Positions 16,740-22,244 of a stretch of DNA of 22,244 nucleotides are shown piece by piece. Position 1 is the first letter of the stretch, and every line of letters starts with the position of its first letter. The position numbers and the translations under genes were made by a program. The notes under the pieces were generated by a model that saw only the letters and a list, made by a program, of their open reading frames with translations, had not been told where the DNA came from and did not search any database. Origin of the DNA: Bacillota bacterium (GTDB taxonomy: Bacteria > Bacillota > Clostridia > DSM-8532); NCBI GenBank assembly GCA_023446675.1, contig JAEXPO010000521.1, positions 1 through 22,244 on the forward strand. The letters run 5' to 3'.

Positions 16740-19415
16740 TCAAAATGATTTTTGCTCCTTTGGCTTGTCCGTCTTTTCTATTATGTTCAGCATTTCCTCC
16801 ATCCTCTGCTTTTCATCCGGGGATAAAGCGTCTGAAAGGTAATTGCGTCCTACCCCCTGTTTTTCTCTGAATTCCTGCTGCAGCCTTGCGTTAGCCCTTT
16901 CAATATCATCCTTCAAATCCCTGGCGGATAAAAGGGCACAGCCCGCGCCCCTGATGATAATCTGCTGAAGTCCGTCAGAGGTAGCGACGGTTATGCTGTA
17001 TTTATTCCGGTTGTCGTGGGCGAATTTTTCAATGTACTGATCCGCTGTTTGGGCTTCCCGGGTATACACCACATGGATATTATGATAGTCGATGATTTCC
17101 TCGCTGTGTCCCTGAACACGGTAGGCGTCAAATACAACAATGACATGGCATTTTCGGATGCCCTGATAATTGCTCAGAATGTCCAGCAGCTTCATTCTGG
17201 CTCCGTCCATGTTATCGTCCACATGCTTCTTGAGATCCTCCCAGGCATAAATAATATTATAGCCGTCCACAAGGAGGTACTCCTCCTTAATTTCCTGCTG
17301 CTTCCTTATATGTGAGGAAGTCTCATTATAGCTGTCTCTGGCGGTATTGTGCCTTTTCCAAACCGTCTTTTTTCCCTGATTTCTATAAAAGGTGCTGTTG
17401 AAAATCTGATCGATTTCATCAAGGCTTATAAAGCGGTCTTCGGTGACTTCTGCCTGGAACGGTTCTTCCTCGGCCGGCTCTTCCTTAACCTGAAGATAGC
17501 CTTCCAGATGCATGTAATCCTTTACCAAATCCCATTCCACTAAAAAGCCTCCCCCATGGGAGCAGAATACGGAGCTTGTGGGATTTTCCAGATCGCTTTC
17601 CGAATCATAGCCGGTGCTTCTAATAACCTCGTCGGCATTATGACAGGGTTCATAGCCTTTCAGGCTGCTAAAGAGGCGCCCATGCCCCCTGGTATAGGCC
17701 GTAACCTCTTTCTGATAATTTCGCATGGTTAAAACTGGGGCGCTTCCAACAAGAACAGTCATTTCACCGTCGGTTTGGGCCACCTCGCAGGTACCGCACA
17801 TTTTATCAATGTCGGACATGGCCCTCCCCACCATTTTCTCGGGAAGCTCCAATTGAAATCCATAATAAGGCTCCAGCAAAACAGACTGAGCCTCCTTCAA
17901 GCCCTGACGGACAGCCCGGTATGTGGCCTCTCGGAAATCTCCCCCCGCCGTATGCTTGGGGTGGGCACGGCCTGATACAAGAGTGATTTTCATATCGGTA
18001 ATGGCAGCGCCTGTTAAAACGCCTTTGTGGGCTTTTTCCTCCAGATGGGTTAAAACAAGCCTTTGCCAGCTTTTACCCAGCACGTCCTCACTGCAGCTAA
18101 CCCCAAACTGCAAGCCGCTTCCGGGCTCTCCCGGCTCCATAAGAAGGTGCACCTCCGCATAGTGCCTCAAAGGCTCAAAATGGCCCACCCCTTCCACCAC
18201 ATTCCGTATGGTTTCCTTATACACGATTCTTCCCGCATCAAAGGCAACCTCCAGGCCAAAGCGGCTTTCTATAAGGCTCTTTAAAATTTCAATCTGCACC
18301 TCGCCCATGATTTGAGCCTGAATCTCCTGCATTGACTCATCCCACAACAGGTGGAGCTCCGGCTCCTCCTCCTCAATCTGGCGCAGCTTGGGAAGCAGCA
18401 CTCTGGGATCGCATCCCTCAGGGGGAATGATCCTGTAAGACAAAACCGGCTCTAAAATGGGAGCCTCCGAGGCTTTCTCTGCCCCCAGACCCTCTCCCGG
18501 CCTGGTTTGGGTAAGCCCTGTGACGGCGAAAACGGAGCCGGCTTCAATTTCGTTTACCGCCTCGTATTTCTGCCCTGAATAAATACGAATCTGGTTAACC
18601 TTCTCCTCCCACTGGCCGTTGGCCAGCACTTCCTTTACCTTAAGCCTTCCTCCTGTGAGCTTCATATGGGTGAGACGGTTTCCCTGTTCATCCCTTGAAA
18701 TTTTGAATATTTTTGCCCCGAAGACATCGGGATGAATTGGTGTCTGGGTATATTTTGTCATAACCTTAAGAAACGCTTCAACGCCAGAAAGCTTCAACGC
18801 GGCACCGAAGCAGCACGGAAAAACCCTCCGCTTTAAAACAGCCCTTCTAATGAGGCTGTCTTCAATGCGCCCCTTATCAACAAAGGCTTCCAGCATGGCT
18901 TCATCACACATGGCCAGTTGGTCGTAAAAATCCTCGGTATGAGCTTGTCCAAATTCAATGCAGCCCTCATCGAGCTGCTTTTTAAGCTCGTTTATCAGCC
19001 GGTCCTTATCCGTGCCCATTTGATCCATTTTATTGACAAAGAGAAAGACCGGAATCCGGTATCTGCTTAGCAGCCGCCACAGGGTTTTAGTATGCCCCTG
19101 CACCCCGTCCGCCCCGCTTATGACTAAAACGGCATAATCAAGTACCCGAAGCGTACGTTCCATTTCGGCGGAAAAATCCACATGCCCCGGGGTATCCAGC
19201 AAGGTGATCTGAGTATCCTCTGTTTCAAATACAGCTTGCTTGGAGAAAATGGTGATACCCCTTGCTTTCTCCAGTTCAAAGGTATCCAGATAAGCATCCT
19301 TATTGTCTACCCTGCCCAGCTTGCCGATTTTGCCGCTTAAGTAAAGCATGCTTTCAGATAATGTGGTTTTGCCTGCATCCACATGCGCCAAAATTCCGAT
19401 GACTAATTTTTTCAT
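16740..19415 (-). CDS. EF-G/Tet(M)-type translation GTPase fused to YacP/Rae1-like nuclease
   Basis: The 891-residue protein has two parts. Residues 1-640 are an EF-G-like GTPase of the Tet(M)/ribosomal-protection shape: G1 AHVDAGKTT (10-18), G2 RGITI (52-56), G3 DTPGHVD (74-80), G4 NKMD (128-131), then the EF-G domains II-V. After a linker (650-708), residues 712-850 match a YacP-like NYN/PIN domain: YLLVDGYNIIYAW (713-725), VVFDAY (760-765), TREAQTADQYIEK (785-797) and VATSDG (810-815), with acidic residues D717, D763, D792 and D814. B. subtilis YacP (Rae1) cuts mRNA in the ribosomal A site, so the fusion suggests a ribosome-directed nuclease. The domain IV loop reads PKHT where Tet(M) has SPVS, so tetracycline resistance is doubtful. 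It has its own promoter and a terminator-like leader. Confidence 0.9.
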   Translation of the reverse strand: MKKLVIGILAHVDAGKTTLSESMLYLSGKIGKLGRVDNKDAYLDTFELEKARGITIFSKQAVFETEDTQITLLDTPGHVDFSAEMERTLRVLDYAVLVISGADGVQGHTKTLWRLLSRYRIPVFLFVNKMDQMGTDKDRLINELKKQLDEGCIEFGQAHTEDFYDQLAMCDEAMLEAFVDKGRIEDSLIRRAVLKRRVFPCCFGAALKLSGVEAFLKVMTKYTQTPIHPDVFGAKIFKISRDEQGNRLTHMKLTGGRLKVKEVLANGQWEEKVNQIRIYSGQKYEAVNEIEAGSVFAVTGLTQTRPGEGLGAEKASEAPILEPVLSYRIIPPEGCDPRVLLPKLRQIEEEEPELHLLWDESMQEIQAQIMGEVQIEILKSLIESRFGLEVAFDAGRIVYKETIRNVVEGVGHFEPLRHYAEVHLLMEPGEPGSGLQFGVSCSEDVLGKSWQRLVLTHLEEKAHKGVLTGAAITDMKITLVSGRAHPKHTAGGDFREATYRAVRQGLKEAQSVLLEPYYGFQLELPEKMVGRAMSDIDKMCGTCEVAQTDGEMTVLVGSAPVLTMRNYQKEVTAYTRGHGRLFSSLKGYEPCHNADEVIRSTGYDSESDLENPTSSVFCSHGGGFLVEWDLVKDYMHLEGYLQVKEEPAEEEPFQAEVTEDRFISLDEIDQIFNSTFYRNQGKKTVWKRHNTARDSYNETSSHIRKQQEIKEEYLLVDGYNIIYAWEDLKKHVDDNMDGARMKLLDILSNYQGIRKCHVIVVFDAYRVQGHSEEIIDYHNIHVVYTREAQTADQYIEKFAHDNRNKYSITVATSDGLQQIIIRGAGCALLSARDLKDDIERANARLQQEFREKQGVGRNYLSDALSPDEKQRMEEMLNIIEKTDKPKEQKSF

Positions 19416-19443
19416 AATCTATTTAAAATCCTTCTTATTGCTT

Positions 19444-19472
19444 AAAAACACAGGTCGGAGAATCGAGCCTGT
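19444..19472 (-). promoter_or_regulatory. Terminator-like hairpin in the leader of the GTPase-nuclease gene
   Basis: On the minus strand ACAGG (19472-19468) pairs with CCTGT (19454-19450), extended by TCG/CGA across single unpaired bases, and is followed by GTTTTTAAG (T-run at 19444-19448). It lies between a good promoter and the start codon only about 29 nt away, so it looks like an attenuator rather than the end of another unit. Tet(M)-type genes are known to use leader attenuation. The stem is short. Confidence 0.5.
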
Positions 19473-19508
19473 AATTCTTCTTATTTTCCTTTTATACTTC
19501 TTATTCTA

Positions 19509-19537
19509 ATGATACTTGTAAGTTTAGTATTTGACAA
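19509..19537 (-). promoter_or_regulatory. Promoter of the GTPase-nuclease (and possibly two-component) operon
   Basis: TTGTCA (19532-19537), a 17-nt spacer and TATCAT (19509-19514) on the minus strand form a good sigma-A promoter. Transcription would start near 19502, leaving a leader of about 87 nt that contains the terminator-like hairpin. Confidence 0.65.
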
Positions 19538-20013
19538 ATAAGAGATGCACTTAACTTCTGCAAAATTCTCTGCTATAAATACGCTGGCGGAAACTTCGGA
19601 GAAAATCAATGCTGTTAGGAGATAGCCAATACGGCGACAGGAAAGCTCGGCAGCCTGATAGCGGAAGAGTTTGTCAAACAAGGCGGCAATAGGATTGAGA
19701 AAAGCGGCACTGAAGCTGGTACTTTTCCTAGATAATGCTCTTTGCAAAACCTTGAAATGGAGGCAAGAATAGTCTTTTCATCCGTCCAATCTTCTGTTAA
19801 AATAGTCATATACAAATTTTCTTGTTTTGGTAATTTTGTATTGTATTTACACAATTACATTTCCATATTCCGGATGATTCTGCTATATGATTTACTCAAA
19901 AAAATTATTTTTTCAATGCTCTATGCACTTAATTGAACTGCGAAGTTTAAGTTACATATGTAACAAGGAGACAATTAGTTAGAGTGGTTTAACCACGACT
20001 GGAGCGTGATGAG
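19538..20013. other. Gene-free stretch with decayed coding traces
   Basis: No intact gene is visible. A 38-residue plus-strand frame at 19619-19735 contains TATGKLGSLIAEEFVKQG, reminiscent of the glycine-rich start of NAD(P)-binding NmrA-type proteins, but it lacks a start codon and ends at once. Two minus-strand frames of 79-88 codons are not recognisable. The right part (19840-19950) is very AT-rich and probably promoter-like for the plus-strand remnant that follows. Confidence 0.4.
19951..19964. promoter_or_regulatory. 14-bp perfect palindrome upstream of the AraC remnant
   Basis: GTTACATATGTAAC is a perfect inverted repeat ending 49 bp before the remnant's ATG. A second palindrome, GTGGTT-T-AACCAC, follows at 19984-19996. 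Either could be a regulator operator; the second could also form a leader hairpin. Confidence 0.4.
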
Positions 20014-20386
20014 ATGAAATCAGGTTTAATATTGCGGACAATTGACGATTACGAAACAAGCCTGCACAAGCACTATGGCTTTATCTATTTCGAATCAACA
20101 TTTCAGCAAACATATAGCGTGCCTTCAGAAATCGGCAAAGGTTCCATTACAAATATTTATCCCAATAATGAATTATGAGGACTACAATTCTCGCTTTGAG
20201 ACCACCTATTGCCTAAAGGGACATATCGTCTATTCCGAAGCGGGAGTGGTGGATACAAGCCTCGGTAAGAACGATATGGGAATTTATATCAAGCCTCAGA
20301 GCAGGGGGATGATGATGTTTCCGTCCGGTGAAGAAATTCTTGCTGTCTCGCTGTTGGGGCATAACGAATTTCTATCAAAATATTGA
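20014..20386 (+). pseudogene. Frameshifted N-terminal half of an AraC-family regulator
   Basis: The frame from ATG 20014 gives MKSGLILRTIDDYETSLHKH and continues to NIYPNNEL before TGA at 20176-20178. The +1 frame carries straight on from about 20165 with MNYEDYNSRFETTYCLKGH and ends in LLGHNEFLSKY, TGA at 20384-20386. Joined, they form about 120 residues of a cupin-like effector-binding domain of the kind at the N-terminus of AraC regulators. The helix-turn-helix C-terminal half is absent, so even without the frameshift the protein could not bind DNA in the normal way. It ends 19 nt before the methyltransferase, which may use its promoter. Confidence 0.6.
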
Positions 20387-20405
20387 GGAAACTAAGGAGG
20401 CCTAT

Positions 20406-21200
20406 ATGATAAGTAAAACAAACAAAACCACACAAGAAAAGCTGGCAAAATCTCTAACGGCGGAAAGCACCGAACTGCTTCCCTTTTTACCATATCTTTT
20501 ACAGGATATATGGGAATTGGGCAGCAATCCCACAGAGATGATTTCTCTTATCAGCAAGTATATGATTATTACAGAAAACACAAGCTTTTTAGACTTGGCA
20601 TGCGGAAAAGGCGCTGTAAGCATACAACTGGCACAAGCGCTTAACGTAAAAGTAAAGGGAATTGACATTGTTCCGGAGTTTATCAATGACGCGGTAACAA
20701 AATCCATGGAAATGGAAGTCGCAACTTTGTGCCAATTCTCGGTCGGGGACATAGCTCAAGCTGTTGGAATCGAGAGAAATTATGACGGCGTTATTTACGG
20801 CGCGGTCGGCGATGTGCTTGGTATGCCGGAGGACGTCATCCTGAAATTAAAAAATACGCTCAAGCCCGATGGCTTCATTATCTATGATGACGCTTACTTA
20901 AAAGACGCGCAAACATCAAGCGTAAAGTTTGAACATGATTACCTGACTTACGAACAGTGGTTGACGGTTTTCGAAAGAACCGGCGTACAGCTTATCGACC
21001 GGATTGTACCCGTTCCGGGTGAAGAAAATGAGAACGATGAAAATACCCGGCGGATTACTGTTCGGGCCAATGAGCTAAGTATGCGATATCCTGAAAAAAG
21101 AAAGCTGTTTGAAAGCTATGTGCAAAGCCAAACGAATGAATGTGACGACCTGGAAAACAGTATTATTGGGGTAACTTGGTTGTTACAGGCAAAGAAGTAA
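20406..21200 (+). CDS. Class I SAM-dependent methyltransferase
   Basis: The 264-residue protein starts at ATG 20406, behind AAGGAGG with a 5-nt gap; the longer frame from 20328 overlaps the AraC remnant and has no such site. A helical N-terminus (1-58) leads into a Rossmann-fold methyltransferase: motif I FLDLACGKGA (61-70), the acidic end of strand 2 in GIDIVPEF (85-92), motif II-like VGDIAQ and the later FIIYDDAYLKD. It transfers the methyl group of S-adenosylmethionine. The acceptor is unknown; the layout is that of small-molecule methyltransferases such as the UbiE/SmtA group. It is probably the only intact gene of a transferred or decayed unit, since remnants lie on both sides. Confidence 0.88.
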   Translation: MISKTNKTTQEKLAKSLTAESTELLPFLPYLLQDIWELGSNPTEMISLISKYMIITENTSFLDLACGKGAVSIQLAQALNVKVKGIDIVPEFINDAVTKSMEMEVATLCQFSVGDIAQAVGIERNYDGVIYGAVGDVLGMPEDVILKLKNTLKPDGFIIYDDAYLKDAQTSSVKFEHDYLTYEQWLTVFERTGVQLIDRIVPVPGEENENDENTRRITVRANELSMRYPEKRKLFESYVQSQTNECDDLENSIIGVTWLLQAKK

Positions 21201-21259
21201 TATATTTAGATGACTAATCTTTGCTACCCAATGGTGGAGCAAACAAGCACAACAGAATA

Positions 21260-21329
21260 GAGCCAAGGGCAAACCCGGTGAAAACCGGGGGCGCAAAGCG
21301 GAGGATCTCCCTTTTGGACGAAACGGCTC
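21260..21329 (+). ncRNA. Orphan cyclic-di-GMP-I (GEMM)-like riboswitch element
   Basis: The segment holds the hallmarks of the first GEMM hairpin: GGGCAAA, then CCCGGT-GAAA-ACCGGG (perfect 6-bp stem with GAAA tetraloop, 21274-21289) and GCGCAAAGC (21291-21299). GAGCC (21260-21264) pairs with GGCTC (21325-21329) to close the element. The second hairpin is atypical: GGAG-GAT-CTCC (21300-21310) replaces the usual longer arm, and the last base of the AAAGCC motif is G. No plus-strand gene follows; the next gene is convergent. The element may be a variant or a decayed relic. Confidence 0.5.
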
Positions 21330-21398
21330 ATCAACGAAAATTTTATATATGGTGATTACGATAGTGTTGCGAAGTATATCAGGAAGAGGTACGAACGG

Positions 21399-21761
21399 CT
21401 ATCGGATGCTGGCCCTCATGGAGCAGTTTACTTCGTGGCCATTCTGCTTCAGGTAGTCCTCTCCCCAGGTGTACATGGCTTCAAGAATGGGCCGTATGCT
21501 GTTGCCAAGGTCGGATAAGGCGTACTCCACTTTTGGGGGTACGACGGGATATACGGTTCGGATAACCAAATTGCTCTCCTCCAGCTCCCGAAGCTGCTGG
21601 GTGAGCATTTTGGGCGTGGCCTGGGGAATTAATTTGCTTAACTCGCCGAAGCGCAGGGTTGTATTTATTAAATGCCACAAAATAAGGGATTTATACTTTC
21701 CCCCAATAATGTCTATGGCTGTTCCCACAGGACAGTGATAGTTCTGATGATCACATTTCAT
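21399..21761 (-). CDS. HxlR-family winged-helix transcriptional regulator
   Basis: The 120-residue protein is a typical HxlR (DUF24) regulator. A conserved early Cys-Pro (C10-P11, CPVGTAIDIIGGKYKSLILW) opens the winged helix. LRFGELSKLIPQATPKMLTQ (36-55) is the recognition helix region and LSDLGNSIRPILEAMYTWGE (82-101) the dimerisation helix. The last 15 residues go beyond the common length. Members such as YodB and HypR sense electrophiles or oxidants through the N-terminal Cys. ATG lies behind a weak GGGGG site. It is divergent from the copper-type transport gene with about 370 bp between, and two similar operator-like sites lie in that gap. It ends with TAG. Confidence 0.92.
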   Translation of the reverse strand: MKCDHQNYHCPVGTAIDIIGGKYKSLILWHLINTTLRFGELSKLIPQATPKMLTQQLRELEESNLVIRTVYPVVPPKVEYALSDLGNSIRPILEAMYTWGEDYLKQNGHEVNCSMRASIR

Positions 21762-21807
21762 AATTAATGGCCCCCTAACTTCATGCTATCATTTTAGGTA
21801 GTATAGC

Positions 21808-21825
21808 ACTATATAGTAAGTACTT
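21808..21825. promoter_or_regulatory. Operator-like site A next to the HxlR gene
   Basis: ACTATATAGTAAGTACTT contains the perfect palindrome ACTATATAGT and matches site B (21944-21961) at 15 of 18 positions. It lies 47 bp upstream of the HxlR start and just upstream of a possible TATACT -10 on the minus strand, which fits autoregulation. HxlR sites are commonly of this ACTAT/AGTA type. Confidence 0.5.
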
Positions 21826-21943
21826 GATATTTTTATATTTACCGTCATAATAATATCACAAGCACCTGCCAGCGTCAAGGAAACTTAAATACCCGGGTAT
21901 CGAGCCGCTGAAGGAAGCCTACTACCTTTTTGTATAGTATGTT

Positions 21944-21961
21944 ACTATTTAGTGCGTACTT
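21944..21961. promoter_or_regulatory. Operator-like site B facing the copper-transport gene
   Basis: ACTATTTAGTGCGTACTT is the partner of site A, in the same orientation 136 bp away. It lies 172 bp before the start codon of the downstream plus-strand gene and next to TATAGTAT, so it could be that gene's promoter/operator. Confidence 0.45.
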
Positions 21962-21996
21962 CCCAAAATAAATATTATTGTTATGCTTATACTAAA

Positions 21997-22064
21997 GCGG
22001 GCTATGCCCGCAGCCCAATTGGCAGGAAACGCTGCTGAAACAACTTGCTTTTAACGGCGTTTTT
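21997..22064 (+). promoter_or_regulatory. Structured leader of the copper-transport gene
   Basis: GCGGGC-TAT-GCCCGC (21997-22011) is a perfect 6-bp hairpin. It is followed by AACGCTG (22028-22034) pairing with CGGCGTT (22055-22061, one G-T pair) and a T-run at 22060-22064. The second could act as a leader terminator, 70 nt before the ATG. The remaining 22065-22133 contains the ribosome binding site. It fits no riboswitch class that I know. Confidence 0.35.
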
Positions 22065-22133
22065 AAGTTAAAGCTACCAAGCACATGATTATTACCAGGG
22101 GAGCGCAGTAAATCTGGGAGAGAGGAGTTCTCT

Positions 22134-22244
22134 ATGGAAAGTCAGATATTAAATATTAGAGGCATGACCTGTGCCGCATGCGCACAGAGGATAGAAAAAA
22201 CGGTCCGCAAGCTTTCGGGCATAGGGCAGGCAACAGTGAATCTT
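22134..22244 (+). CDS. Copper-type HMA-domain protein, probably P-type ATPase, 3' end outside
   Basis: The first 37 residues are visible: MESQILNIRGMTCAACAQRI and onward. GMTCAACA (10-17) is the CxxC metal-binding motif of heavy-metal-associated domains, and the following IEKTVRKLSGIGQATVNL matches helix 1 and strand 2 of that fold. Such a domain at the N-terminus usually opens a CopA-type copper-exporting P1B ATPase; a stand-alone copper chaperone cannot be excluded because the window ends here. ATG is preceded by GAGAGGAG. Regulation by the divergent HxlR gene is suggested by the paired operator-like sites. Confidence 0.8.
   Translation, partial: MESQILNIRGMTCAACAQRIEKTVRKLSGIGQATVNL

Noticed and set aside
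19619..19735. 38-codon frame with a glycine-rich NAD-binding-like motif (TATGKLGSLIAEEF)
   Set aside because: There is no start codon or ribosome binding site and no continuing fold. It may be a decayed fragment, but the match is too short to call a gene.

Overview
The window reads as a stretch of chromosome from a low-to-mid G+C Gram-positive anaerobe, most likely a member of the Clostridia. The pointers are strong AGGAGG-type ribosome binding sites, AT-rich sigma-A promoters, an S-layer-homology (SLH) surface protein, a LytTR/GHKL two-component pair, an HxlR regulator and PepF-type oligoendopeptidase. I cannot name a genus. Nearly all genes lie on the minus strand. The plus-strand material is at the edges or consists largely of gene remnants.

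Layout. 1-8.8 kb: a partial small membrane protein at the left edge, then minus-strand housekeeping and accessory genes. These are a membrane diguanylate cyclase, a 14-TM drug-efflux transporter, a double-GNAT acetyltransferase, oligoendopeptidase F with a clear terminator, a SagB-type nitroreductase and a NrtR-like NUDIX/winged-helix regulator. A beheaded nucleotidyltransferase gene collides with the 3' end of the NrtR gene. 8.8-9.4 kb holds a promoter, a short unidentified ORF and a strong hairpin.

9.4-19.5 kb is one co-directional minus-strand block, read from right to left: an EF-G/Tet(M)-type GTPase fused to a C-terminal YacP/Rae1-like NYN nuclease domain, behind its own promoter and a terminator-like leader; a LytTR response regulator; a GHKL sensor kinase; an intrinsic terminator; a small Cys-containing protein translationally coupled (ATGA) to a 1582-residue secreted SLH protein. 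The SLH protein's natural cell-wall-binding tail appears to have been cut off by in-frame amber codons. A plausible reading is that the two-component system controls the surface protein, but the sequence does not prove it.

19.5-22.2 kb is a patchwork. It has a frameshifted N-terminal AraC-type remnant, an intact SAM methyltransferase, an orphan cyclic-di-GMP-I (GEMM)-like RNA element with no gene behind it, an HxlR regulator, and the start of a copper-type P-type ATPase or HMA protein. The intergenic region between the last two carries two near-identical operator-like sites, one on each side.

Most notable observations: the translation-GTPase/Rae1-like nuclease fusion, which lacks the tetracycline-displacing loop; the double amber truncation of the SLH protein; the coupled CxxC small protein; and the orphan GEMM-like element. 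I found no rRNA, tRNA, CRISPR array, complete insertion sequence or prophage.
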